DNA of 64,000 nt from Dreissena polymorpha. Its lineage: Eukaryota > Mollusca > Bivalvia > Myida > Dreissenidae. The notes beneath the pieces were generated by a model. That model searched no databases, had not been told where the DNA came from, and was given only the letters and a program-made list of their open reading frames with translations. Position numbers and translations under genes: made by a program. The stretch spans positions 81,699,430-81,763,429 of the forward strand of contig NC_068359.1 of NCBI RefSeq assembly GCF_020536995.1, given 5' to 3'. Below, piece by piece: positions 1 to 9,988 of the stretch. Positions within the stretch are counted from its first letter, which is position 1, and every line of letters begins with the position of its first letter.

Positions 1-60
1 CGGTGCGAAATGCTAAAGAGGTGAGAATTGTTTTTTGATGACCTTAACTGTCTGATGTCC

Positions 61-2480
61 AAGTCAAGTCAAGTCAAGTCAATTTTATTGGCAAATACAT
101 TTGTACATAGCCAACTAACATACATAATACATGTAATGACGGTGTGAATATATGCATATACAACAATTGTGACGAAAAGTATGGTGTATATGATGGACAT
201 GAAATAATGATTAATGGTTGTGCGAATGTTGACAGAAACACAAAACAACAATAAGCAATATACATTTATACAAACATAATACTAATTGTGACTCGATCTT
301 AAATTAAATGCCATTCTAGTAAATTTAGCCAAGTTAATAAATGTTTTTTTATTCGAAGTAGACATCAGTTGCTTAAATTTTGTAATAGAAGACCAGCGTA
401 GATAATATTTAGGTAACAATAGTTTTCTTAAATCTCTATACAATGGACAAATTAACAAAAAATGGTATTCATTCTCAATTACACCCATATTACATCTTGT
501 ACATACTCGTTCATTTCTTGGAATATTTCTATATCTACCTTCTTCAATGAGTAGTGAATGTGCAGAACAGCGAAGTCTAGTTAAACAAATTCTATCCCTA
601 TCGTTTACCACAATATCTAAATAGTTTCAAAATCAAAATTTGATTTGAATAAACGATACGTATCAAGTTTTGGCAAGTCATCAATATCACTAACCCATGT
701 TTGTAAACTGATATCCTTTATACGCTGACAAATACAATTAACATCACTAGTGGTTATATCAGATTTATAATACAAAAAAAGGCAATCCTAAATCCTGGAG
801 CAATATCTTGAGTTTATTACCCCAGTTAGTAATATGCGAATTAACATCATCGAAATCTAGCAACAATTTATTAAGTAAGGAATCTGGTTTCTGCTTTATT
901 TTGAACCAAAATTTAATGATTCGCATCTTTTTTATACACTCTAAGGGAAAACGACCCAGCTCGCCATACACTGCCGCAGACGTAGTTTGTGGTCGAATAG
1001 ACAATGTCTGTTTAAGGAATTTTAGATGGACTTTCTCTATGTCCGGGCTGGGATGAAATCCCCAGATCTCAGTACCGTAGGTCAATATTGGCAATATCAT
1101 AGCATCAAATAGACGTATTTTGTCAGCAATACTGAATGAGATTTTAGAAAAAAGTTTATTTAAGGAAAACAATGCTCTAGATGCTTGTTTCGATAAGGCT
1201 TCCTGCGCTTTTAAAAAATTGCCGTTTGAGGACAATGTTACACCGAGATAAGTAAACTTATTTACTACCTCGAGCTTAATATCATTATATTTAACATCAA
1301 TATTTTTAATTTTATTGCCTTTATTAAAAACCATAGCAACAGTCTTGCTTGTGTTTAAAGATATACCCCATTCGCTGCAATATTTATGCAACCTATCTAA
1401 AAGACGCTGGAGTCCAGTTGCTGAGTAAGAAAATAGAGCGGTATCGTCAGCAAATAGCAACGAGAATAATTTTATGTTGTCGACATTTACATATTCAGTA
1501 GAATCATTATACAAATAGTCATATATATCATTTAAGAACAATATAAATAATAATGGTGATAAAGGCTCACCCTGTTTTACACCAGAATAACTATCAAAGA
1601 ATTCTGAAAGAGAATAGCCAGTTTTAAATGTGTGATTACATTGATTTTCTATACGTGTGCTACTACACAGTGTACACGAACCACTACTTACATTACTTGT
1701 CTTAACGCATGATTTAACACAACCATATATTGATTTAATCATTTTAACAAATTTAGATGATATGTTATGCTGCAGCAGTTTGTAAAAAATTCCGTTTCTA
1801 TAAACGAGATCGAAAGCTTTTTTAAAATCAACAAAGGCACAATACATCTGCCGGTTTTCTCGATAAACTACTCTATTTATCACTGCATTTAGCACAAAAA
1901 TACAATCTATAGTACTCTTATCGTTTCTAAAACCAAATTGAAAATCACTAAGTTTATTATTGTTTTCAAGCTATTTACGTACTCTTCTGTCTAGCAATAT
2001 AGAAAATATTTTAGAAAATATACTAGTAAGAGTTATCCCCCTGTAGTTATTGACATCGTTCTTATCTCCTTTCTTAGGCACGGGAACAATAACGCCTAAA
2101 GACCATGAATATGGATATGAACTTGTACTGTAAATATAACTGTAAATATAATTAAACAATTTACATAGGACAGGAGATATAATCTCTTTACAATCAATAA
2201 AAATCTCAGGAATAAGTTGGTCAAAACCACCGCTTTTCCCCCGTTTAAGATCCCCTATTGCATTCATTACTTCTTCAATTGTGAAGTCGCTATCAAGGAA
2301 TTCCACGGAAACAATGACACTATCTAATAAGTTTGATAAATCTTCAACTGTGACATTAGAAAAAACATCATCGCTTGAAAATAAATTCTTAAATTTGTCC
2401 GGATGTGGAGTGAATCTGTAGTCTTGGTAAATTAGCCAGGCTATCAGACTTTTGATATTACGAGGAAAATTAGTATTATA
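61..2480 (-). mobile_element. 5'-truncated non-LTR retrotransposon (LINE), CR1/Jockey-like
   Basis: Read on the minus strand, a reverse-transcriptase open frame (about 2475 to 765) is followed by a Cys/His-rich C-terminal block (611-282), a ~200-bp 3' UTR, and a tail of four TTGAC-type pentamers at 61-80. A short tandem-repeat tail instead of poly(A) is known for CR1/L2 and related clades. No endonuclease domain is present, so the copy is truncated at its 5' end, as is usual for LINEs. The clade call is an inference from the tail and the RT style. Confidence 0.85.
282..2475 (-). pseudogene. LINE reverse transcriptase, decayed
   Basis: The palm and fingers of a reverse transcriptase are readable: RGKSGGFDQLIPEIF and PVPKKGDKNDVNNYRGITL in the fingers, then VDFKKAFD, SGVKQGEPLSPLLF and the catalytic LLFADDTALF (the YADD position, near 1450), and KFTYLGVTLS in the thumb. 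The C-terminal part has a C-x2-C...H-x5-C knuckle (CTRC...HFLLIC) typical of the LINE C-terminus. The same frame is used on both sides but is broken by an in-frame TAG near 1970 and two compensating single-base shifts: in the A-run at about 774-780 and near 625. The copy therefore cannot make an active protein. Confidence 0.85.
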
Positions 2481-2619
2481 TTAAACAGTTTTATTTCGAA
2501 TAGAACTATTTTAATTACTATATTATATCTTTATATATAATTAAATTATATTATTATCAATTCAATATACTTTATTTATTTATAGAAATAAAAAGGGTTT
2601 TCTATTCGTTTTTTTATAT

Positions 2620-2849
2620 TTAACCCATTAATGCCTAGCGTCTAGAAAAAAGGCCTTGGCAAACAGCGTAGACCCAGATGAGACGCCGAATGATGCGGCG
2701 TCTCATCAGGGTCTGCGCTGTTTGCTTAAAGGAATTTCTGTAAGAAATATTCTAAATATAGAAATAAATATACTAGACATCCCTAAATTTTTAAATAAAT
2801 TGATCCAATTTAGAAGAATGTGAGAGTTCACTAGGCATAAATGGGTTAA
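2620..2849. mobile_element. piggyBac-like MITE with a central hairpin
   Basis: A 222-bp element (2624-2845) begins CCCATTAATGCCTAG and ends with the inverted form CTAGGCATAAATGGG (one mismatch). It is bounded on both sides by TTAA (2620-2623, 2846-2849). TTAA target duplication plus CCC-starting tips is the piggyBac signature. The middle (2660-2724) is an inverted repeat with ~29-nt arms built on GATGAGACGCCG/CGGCGTCTCATC, which would fold into a strong hairpin. No coding capacity. Confidence 0.8.
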
Positions 2850-2898
2850 CATTCCCCAAAATTGATGTCTATCTCTGTGTTTGTCCTGTTTGTTTCGG

Positions 2899-3025
2899 AC
2901 TACTACTCCTGCTGCTGCTGCAGCTGTTACTACTACTACTACTGCTAATACTTCTTCTACAACTACGACTTATAGTACCACTGCTACTAATACTGATACT
3001 ACTTCTAGTACGACTTCTAGAATAA
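2899..3025. repeat. Imperfect ACT/CTG trinucleotide microsatellite
   Basis: Runs of TACTAC, GCTGCT and CTTCTA triplets with interruptions. No open frame of interest. Confidence 0.8.
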
Positions 3026-3256
3026 ATTTTACTATAAGGTAGTGCTAAGCATAAACGTTTGTCATAGAAAATGATGTTTCATTTAGCTTAGTCAACACAT
3101 GCATGAGTTTAGTTATTTTAAAGCCCAAAACACGTGTAAAAATGAAATAACAAGTAAAAAAAAACGCCCATACCTCAAAGCGCTCATCAATGAGTCCACG
3201 ATACGTTTTACTTACTGAAACACATGAGCCGAGCTCGGTGAAAAGGGGGTTTAATG

Positions 3257-3360
3257 CATGTGCGTAAAGTGTCGTTTCAAATTAGCCTGTGCAGTCCACA
3301 CAAGCTCATCAGGGAAGATACTTTCAGCCTTAAGTGGATTTTTGCTACGAAGTGATCATA
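3257..3360. repeat. Diverged interspersed repeat
   Basis: The stretch GTCGTTTCAAATTAGCCTGT followed by GCAGTCCACACAAGCTCATC resembles a short hairpin-forming repeat that I associate with bivalve genomes (TTAGCCTGTGCAGTCC...CACAGGCTAATCAGGG). This copy is diverged. The assignment rests on memory of the repeat, not a search. Confidence 0.5.
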
Positions 3361-3382
3361 GAAAAAATATTTTTTTCACTCG

Positions 3383-3657
3383 AGGCTGCGCCAGTCGTGA
3401 AAATAGTATATTCTTTGATCATTCATGAATTAAAATAGAAAGTCCACACAATCCAACAATATCGTCTCTATCATTGGAATCAAACGACTCTGAATTAGGT
3501 CCAATTGACTTTCTAAGACCTTAGCCAAGCAAGAAAGTGCAAACGGTAAAGTACCCCGGTAGTTGGTCCAAACTAAAGTCGAGTTTTGAATATTTTACAA
3601 AATATTGTGTCGGTAGAGCTATATATTTTCAACAAAAATCTCGCTAATTGACTTATT
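3383..3657. repeat. Direct repeat, copy 1 of 2
   Basis: About 275 bp beginning CCAGTCGTGAAAATAGTATA and ending CGCTAATTGACTTATTA recurs with small differences at 3928-4200. The two copies flank the tRNA-like SINE, so the unit (repeat plus SINE, ~545 bp) looks like a tandem duplication. Confidence 0.75.
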
Positions 3658-3757
3658 AAAGGGGCCGTCCAACAGATAAAGCGTCGTATCGATGCGATTC
3701 GATACTTTTGGAAACTACGAGGATTGCTTATAAAGCTAAACAATACATCCGCTTAGT

Positions 3758-3842
3758 GAGCGTGGATGGTTGAGTGGCCTAGGCGGGAGGCTTTTTACTT
3801 CAGGACTCCAGGGGTCAGTGGTTCGAATCCTGTTGATGGTTA
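3758..3842 (+). mobile_element. tRNA-derived SINE head
   Basis: An A box (TGGTTGAGTGGCCTAGG, 3767-3783) and a perfect B box (GGTTCGAATCC, 3820-3830) are correctly ordered and spaced, followed by a T-rich stretch. The acceptor and T-stem bases do not pair well, so this is a SINE head or tRNA pseudogene, not a working tRNA. The A-box style is Ser/Leu-like. Confidence 0.65.
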
Positions 3843-3927
3843 CTTTTTTTCCTTCTTTTAAATTGTATTCTTGTTTTTTTTTTTTACTGGGGATTTATAG
3901 TTCAAATGTTTAAATTTATCAATATAA

Positions 3928-4200
3928 AGCTGCACCAGTCGTGAAAATAGTATATTCTTTGATCACTTATGAATTAAAATCGACAGTCCACCCAATCCAA
4001 CAAATATCTTCTCTATCATGGGGATCAATCGATCGACTCTGAATTAGGTCCAATTGACTTTCAAGATCTAAGCCAAGAAAGTGCAAACGGTAAAGAACCC
4101 CGGGAGTTGGTCCAAAGTCGAGTTTTCAATATTTTACAAAATATTGTGTCGGTAGAGATATATATTTTCAACAAAATATATCGCTAATTGACATATTAAG
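3928..4200. repeat. Direct repeat, copy 2 of 2
   Basis: Second copy of the ~275-bp block at 3383-3657, including the shared stretches CCAGTCGTGAAAATAGTATA and AATATTGTGTCGGTAGAG. It ends 7 bp before the target-site duplication of the long-TIR element. Confidence 0.75.
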
Positions 4201-4211
4201 AGTCATACATC

Positions 4212-4680
4212 CACGGTGCCTATACCACGTGACTTTTTAAGATCTGCGTGGGGAGTTAAATGTCAACAAAAGCACGACAAAGGTAAGATTTTTAAAGATA
4301 ACTTTTTTAATATGTCATCATTTTCAATGGGATAAAGTGGAGAGCCCGCTCATTCATGAGAGTTTTCTATAGGTATCGTGATTTTGTAAAACAAATGAAT
4401 ATTTTTTCAGTAAAGTGCAACCGCGCGTTTGAACGGTTAGAAAAAGGTAGGATCAGTGTGGGGACATTATTTTATTATGACACAGAAACATCACCTCTCG
4501 TGAAATAAAGCAATACAATTTATGGGCGGAGCTTACACTATATCATTTTGCATTCTTTTTTCAGGTTTCTTTCATAAATTTATGAAAACAAAATCAAGAA
4601 AAATATTCTAACAGTAATATGATCTGTGTGGTATACGTGTTTAGAAGGATCTGTGTGGTATCCGTGTTTCTACAATTTAC
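4212..4680. repeat. Left terminal inverted repeat of the 3.5-kb element
   Basis: Pairs with 7270-7713 reversed. It contains four copies of a GATC(T/A)GNGTGG motif: GATCTGCGTGGGGAG near the tip, GATCAGTGTGGGGACA mid-way, and two GATCTGTGTGGTATNCG at the inner end. Repeated subterminal motifs of this kind often bind a transposase. Confidence 0.8.
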
Positions 4681-4748
4681 GGATACATTGAGATAATAAC
4701 GACAATATATATATATATTTTAATTAATTTCAATTATTTCAATACAAC

Positions 4749-4751
4749 AAT

Positions 4752-4846
<95 letters not shown>

Positions 4847-4882
4847 TTACTACTCTTTCTGCTACTACTACTACTAATACTG

Positions 4883-4967
<85 letters not shown>

Positions 4968-5015
4968 AACTACTACTACTACTAGTAGTAGTAGTAATAG
5001 TAGTAGTAGTAGATC
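4749..5015. repeat. (ACT)n microsatellite
   Basis: Long, nearly pure ACT/CTA repeat with a few interruptions (TTTTACTACTCTTTC), turning into TAG/AGT at the right edge. It lies inside the long-TIR element. Confidence 0.95.
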
Positions 5016-5048
5016 TATTATTATAATTTAAAAATTCATTTATTTCAG

Positions 5049-5301
5049 TAATCCCCTATTTGGCACTAGTGAGCGGACAATGGTTAAGGGAAGAAAAAAT
5101 AGAGGAAACAGTTTCACGAGACAGGAATGCCATACAGAAGGGGACACTAGGAGTAAGGTGGGAGCGGGCGAGACGAAACGATAGCAAACTGTTGCCAACA
5201 ATAAGAATGCGGATAGACGAGTACAATGGACATTTTAATTCTGACACAAATTCTGCCATAGAAATTGTGTCAAATATTACACAGGTTGACAAAAAGCAAA
5301 G
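5049..5301 (+). CDS. Candidate internal exon, unknown protein
   Basis: An open frame of ~84 codons is bounded by a good acceptor (TTCATTTATTTCAG) and a good donor (AAAG|GTATGT). Both ends fall in phase 2. The peptide is highly charged (for example QWLREEKIEETVSRDRNA) and matches no family I know. It lies inside the long-TIR element on the strand opposite the zinc-finger remains. It could be an exon of a captured gene or of the element's own gene, or a chance open frame. No partner exons were found. Confidence 0.35.
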
Positions 5302-6235
5302 GTATGTTTTTCCTGAGTAATACGTATGTTTTAAAATCAAATTTGGAATGCAAACTGATAAAACAGAATCCACCAGACGTATTGGCTTGTCATTTTGTTG
5401 TTATTTAAAGTTTAAGGTAAACGGTATGTTTATTAAAAACAAAATACTGGTCATAGTAGAAACATATATATATGTGTGTGTTTGTGCGTTTTATTTCATA
5501 TATGGAATTCATATTGTTGCATTAGTTTATTACATAGTATAGATATTGACAATCATTCGCCATGTGTTGGTGATAATGTCATGTTATAAATTATGTCGTT
5601 GTATTCAGTGTAACAAGTGTATGCTTATCTTTAGCGTTAATTATTTTGAAGAGAATATAAAAAGTAAATGAATAAATATTATATTATATGATTATATATG
5701 TAAGATTCTGTGTTGTGGATGGATGCAGCTCTGAAGAATGTCAAGACGTATTTCGAATTAAGGAGTATTGTATTGTATACACAACCACATTGCATACATT
5801 GTTTACTGTCAATTACCACGGCCTAGAGTAATTATAAGCAGGCAGTTAATTATGTAAAGCAATCGTGTAAAACCCTAGTATTAGAAAACCTGGCTGCTTA
5901 TGATTATCGAACTAGCTCGTGACAGCGGTATTTAAAATTGAAACCAACGAAAAAACATCGCAAAACTTTAATCAAGTTATAATTAAAAAAGAATCACAGA
6001 TTCGATAATACAAATCACAGATGCGATATATTAATGAATAACGTAAATCCAAATTATTGCACAATTATTTGAGAATGATTTCAAACACACATACGAACTA
6101 AACGAAACCTAAAAATTAATCAAATTCGGATAACTTTAGAATCATTTTGAAAAGTAAAGTAAAAGTAAAACAACGAATAAAATAACGTAAATCGATAATG
6201 AAGTTACACAGACAAACTGTAAACCATTATGATTT
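5302..6235. other. Interior of the long-TIR element without a recognisable gene
   Basis: AT-rich sequence with only short, non-conserved frames on either strand. No repeat or motif recognised apart from a short GT-rich stretch near 5470. Confidence 0.5.
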
Positions 6236-6916
6236 TTAATCAGTATTCACGGATTTATGTGAAGTCCTCGCGTATCGAGAAAGGTTTGTTTTGCGTGTGT
6301 ACGTTTTGAAACACTCCTCACTACTGTAACACTTGTCATGCATGTGGGTATTGACGTGCTCTCTGAGGTCATTCTCACTCCTAACTGCATTCCCACACTG
6401 GTAACATTTCACCAATCCCTCTTTTTTGCACTTTTCTCTCTAGCCACGAGTAGGTACTTGTCCGCAAATCTCCTGCCGCACTGTACACACACGTGACATT
6501 GGGGTCCTTTGTTCGTTGAAGCCTTCTAAGATTGTAGGCATCCTGAGAAAAAAAACAACATATTTTATTCACGTGACATTTCAATGCGTAGACACGCTAT
6601 TTAAAAAATGTTAGTATCTGAGGACACGCGTTCGTTATTTTTAAATTACAAACGATTTGACGATTATTGAGTTATTTAAAAATATATGATAATCTGAGAG
6701 ATGAGATATATTGTATATTTGTGTTGTTTCAAGAAAATCCGTTCATCTGGTTAGCATAACTGTATAAAAATGTAACTATTTTTATGGTATTTAATCTTAC
6801 CTGAAATGCTTTCCCACAGCAGTTATAGTTTCCAGAGTTAGCGTGTCCCCTAATGTGGCGCAATAATCCAGCTCTGGTCTTCGACATTTTTTCCGCATTC
6901 GGAGCATTGAGCCATA
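6236..6916 (-). pseudogene. Remains of a spliced C2H2 zinc-finger gene
   Basis: Two minus-strand exons are visible. The first (to 6801) reads CSECGK, then LLRHIRGHANSG and NYNCCGKAFQ and ends at a GTAAGA donor. The second begins after TTTTTTTTCTCAG at 6542 with DAYNLRRLQRTKD, so the junction (phase 0) reconstitutes a CGKAFQ...NLRRLQRTK finger. Further fingers read VQCGRRFADKYLLV and CYQCGNAVRSENDLREHVNTH (C-x2-C-x12-H-x3-H), then a degenerate YTRKTNLSR finger before a TAA at 6236-6238. At least three frame breaks (in the A-run of exon 1 and twice in exon 2) and a lost finger His show that it is no longer functional. C2H2 arrays bind nucleic acid; origin (captured host gene or element's own protein) is unknown. 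Confidence 0.65.
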
Positions 6917-7269
6917 CCTTAAAGCAAATATAATATCAAAAATAATATACGATACATTACTTCACCTGACAGTAGTGTTTGGCGCCAAAATAAACATGGA
7001 ATTTGATACAATAACATAAAGTATACACTTATTTAAGGTTAGCATGGACTTGTCATCGATTTAAGATGCTCCAGCGTAAGATTTTAATATTATAATGGGG
7101 ATTGTATAGCATGCCTGTTTATCATAATTATGTATTAGTTCAACAAGCGGTGCAAGCGTATTGTATAGCCATTATGTGTTTTACATGCTAGCGCATTTAA
7201 AAATCCCGTTTCAAATACATTGTTGACAATCATTTTTTAAACAACTAAATAGAACTGAAAAACTTAAAA

Positions 7270-7713
7270 ACAGTATACCACACAGATCCGCTGAAAAACG
7301 TATACCACACAGATCATATTACTGTAAGAATAGTTTTCTTGAATTTTGTTTCGTAAATAAATAACAGAAACATGAAAATGGATGCAAAAGGATATAGTGT
7401 AAGCTCCGCCCATAAAATTTATTTCTTAATTTCACCAGAGGTGATGTTTTTGTGTAAAAATAAATGTCCCCACACTGATCCTACCCTTTTCTAACCGTTC
7501 AAACGCGCGGTTGCACTTTACTGAAAAAATACTTATTTGTTTTATAAAATCATGATAGAAAACTCTCATGAATGAGCGGGCTCTCCACTTTATCCCATTA
7601 AAATTGGTGACATATTAAAAAAGTTATCCTTAAAAATCTTACCTTCGTCGCGCTTTTGTTGATATTTTACTCCCCACACAGATCTTAAAAAGTCACGTGG
7701 TATAGGCACCGTG
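7270..7713. repeat. Right terminal inverted repeat of the 3.5-kb element
   Basis: Reverse complement of the left repeat, by eye about nine bases in ten identical. It ends GGCACCGTG and is followed directly by the duplicated ACATC at 7714-7718. Confidence 0.8.
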
Positions 7714-7787
7714 ACATCGTTAGAGATTAACCATTAGCACATTCACATAATCATGTCTTAGTCAATAATGTCTTCCCTTGCGATTAA

Positions 7788-8327
7788 GTGACCGAGTACA
7801 ATTCTTCGAGATGTTTTTTAACGCATAATTTTAACAGGTCACAATTTGTGTCGGTTGAACATGCAGAGAATAGTCCGGAATTCCTTACACGGATCGCGGA
7901 TCAGTGTTACATCCTTTACGCTGTGCACAGACGCAGTGATGTGGCCAACAGTCAAGGTGTTTCTCTCGAATCAGCCAATGAAATATTTGAATATATAACT
8001 ATATTTATTATGAGTCTCATCATGGTTTCACATACATACAACAATTATTATTTACTAACAAGGTTTGTCTTGCGGAAACATAACGGCATCGTTGCGGCCG
8101 TTACAGTCGAACTCTTATGTATTCGTAAATCAAGTTCTACAATTGCGAACAAGTTTATTTCTTCTGAAATTGTTACCACGTTCGACAAAGAACTATTCTG
8201 TGATCTTCAAGTTGGAAAAAGTCAAATGCTTGTCGGTTATTCCATTTTCAAGAAAAAAAGTCGAGTATTGTGCGTTATTCGTTTTATAAAGGATATTGAA
8301 TTCAAACGTGCCCGTGCGTGTATATAA
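7788..8327 (+). CDS. Unidentified 179-codon open frame
   Basis: An unusually long open frame for this AT-rich DNA. It has no upstream ATG in frame (it would start at GTG), so if real it is part of an exon. An acceptor-like TTTTAACAG (near 7838) and a donor-like AAG|GTTTGT (near 8061) lie within it. No domain recognised. May be a chance frame. Confidence 0.2.
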   Translation: MTEYNSSRCFLTHNFNRSQFVSVEHAENSPEFLTRIADQCYILYAVHRRSDVANSQGVSLESANEIFEYITIFIMSLIMVSHTYNNYYLLTRFVLRKHNGIVAAVTVELLCIRKSSSTIANKFISSEIVTTFDKELFCDLQVGKSQMLVGYSIFKKKSRVLCVIRFIKDIEFKRARACI

Positions 8328-8958
8328 CGGCAGTGTCAATTTCCAAATGGAACGTTTTCAGCTGAAATTGGAACTGTTTATTATAGTAAAATATGGTGTT
8401 TAAGGCTATATAAAGTGTGTTTATGGTGCGAATTGTGCCTCACTGTGCCAACGACAAGTGAAGTGTTGTTATTCCGAGGATGAAACGCTAACATTCTTGG
8501 AGAAATTCAAGTCGATTTATGTCGGTTTGACATATTTCACCTGTTGCAAGACGACGAAAGGCAGACACCAAGCGTGTATTCAGACAAGACAGGCGCTACC
8601 GCATGCTCTGCGGTGTGCTGACACGTTTATCACATCCATAGGATTTGTGGATAACAATGCGTTTGACATTAGTGTAAAATCAGACGACGATTAGTTATTA
8701 GGAGTTTCAAATTGTTTAGGCCAAGCAATTTTGTGCTTTGTTTATTTTCGGCCTATTATAAATACACATTGGTGTGACTAAAGTGGAACTGTATAGGATC
8801 TTCAAAAACCGTTATATCTAATAATAGTATAATAGTAATAATTTGTAATTGTTAGGGCAACCGTATGTCTGACCAGTCTTTTATAAGTATTTTTTGGCTT
8901 GTTAATTTTACCTTTACTTATTTTGTTGTTTCTTTTTGTTTGATCTGAATGTGTGATG
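8328..8958. other. Spacer with a short open frame only
   Basis: A 78-codon frame (8458-8694, plus) rich in Cys and Asp has no ATG start in frame and no recognised domain. The rest is AT-rich with no feature seen. Confidence 0.4.
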
Positions 8959-9652
8959 TTAATTATTCTCATATTCTATGCATTTATCTACACCATAATG
9001 ACCGCTGTGTATGATATTGAGCATTTCACGCCTCAGTTCAGTCGGAATTATGATTTTTTGACCTTTTATTATCAAACCATCAATATAACAAAGTTCATCT
9101 GTCATATTCCAATAGTCTAAAATGATCGGTGGACAATCTTTTCTGACCTTAGGCCAACCGTCAAGTATTGTCTGCCTGAGTATTTGTAATACTGGGTCTT
9201 CAGAGGTGTGTTTTCGAACATCTTCAAGTTTCGTCAGTCTACGGAAAGGTCGCAATGACCATATGAACGTGAACATTTGTGGCCTCAGATAATTCAGGGT
9301 ATGTATCACTCATATAATGTCTACTCAGCGTGTCAGCTAATGGTATCTGTGTACCTGCTTTGTGTTCTAATGTCATGTCGTAACCTTGGACATGCAACAT
9401 CATGCGTTGCAACCTTATTGGAGCTGCATTAATGGTTTTTTTCATGATTGCTATCAATGGCAAATGATCAGTTTCGACACTGACCTTTCTAACATAAATA
9501 TATTGTCTGTATCGATTGAGTCCGAATGTAATAGCGAACATTTCCTTCTCAATTTGTGCCCAATTAACCTCTGCTTTAGTAAGCGAACATTTCCTTCTCA
9601 ATTTGTGCCCAATTAACCTCTGCTTTAGTAAGAGTTTTCCTTGCATATGCAA
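8959..9652 (-). mobile_element. Ty3/Gypsy retroelement fossil (pol fragment)
   Basis: Minus-strand pieces resemble the end of the RNase H region and the start of the integrase region of a Ty3/Gypsy-type pol. The fragment is broken (a few breaks are visible). No gag, no intact pol and no flanking LTR was recognised. It looks old and inactive. Confidence 0.8.
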
Positions 9653-9988
9653 TAATGTTGGTCATTAAAATTATGTGTTCATTAATCATAACTCAATAAG
9701 TTTGTATATACTTTTATTGCGTGTTTGACACCATGTCATAATGTTGGTCATTAAAATTATTTGTTCATTAATCATAACTCAATAAATGTGTATATACTTT
9801 TATTGCGTGTTTGACACCATGTCATAATGTTGGTCGTTTAAATTTGGTGTTCATTAATCATAACTCAATAAGTTTGTATATACTTTTATTTCGTGTTTGA
9901 CACCATGCCATAATGTTGGTCATTATAATTATGTGCTCATCAATCATAAGAACTGCATAATTTTGTATATACTTTTATTGCGTGTTAC
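9652..9988. repeat. Four-copy tandem repeat, 86-bp period
   Basis: Units starting ATAATGTTGGTC begin at 9652, 9738, 9824 and 9910, an exact 86-bp spacing. Copies 1 and 2 are nearly identical; copy 4 is the most diverged and incomplete. The array directly abuts the Gypsy fossil. Confidence 0.95.

Larger units (their letters stand above)
4212..7713. mobile_element. Long-TIR DNA transposon-like element with CACGGTG tips
   Basis: The left end (CACGGTGCCTATACCACGTG, from 4212) is repeated in inverted form at the right end (to 7713). The two terminal inverted repeats run for about 450 bp with scattered mismatches and small indels. The 5-bp direct repeat ACATC lies at 4207-4211 and 7714-7718, exactly at the TIR boundaries, as expected for a target-site duplication. 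Inside are an ACT microsatellite, a candidate plus-strand exon (5049-5301) and minus-strand C2H2 zinc-finger remains (6236-6916). No transposase is recognised. CAC-starting tips with 5-bp duplications are known from Transib/RAG-type transposons, but that assignment is only an inference. Confidence 0.8.

Noticed and set aside
3758-3842. Functional tRNA-Ser/Leu gene
   Set aside because: A and B boxes are good, but acceptor and T stems do not pair.
4212-7713. Polinton because of the long TIRs
   Set aside because: Only 3.5 kb, 5-bp rather than 6-bp duplication, CAC tips, and no Polinton-type genes.
4212-7713. Firm RAG-like or Transib assignment
   Set aside because: Only tip and duplication length agree; no nonamer at the expected spacing and no transposase seen.
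7788-8327. Confident protein-coding gene
   Set aside because: No ATG, no domain, no partner exons; kept only as a low-confidence frame.
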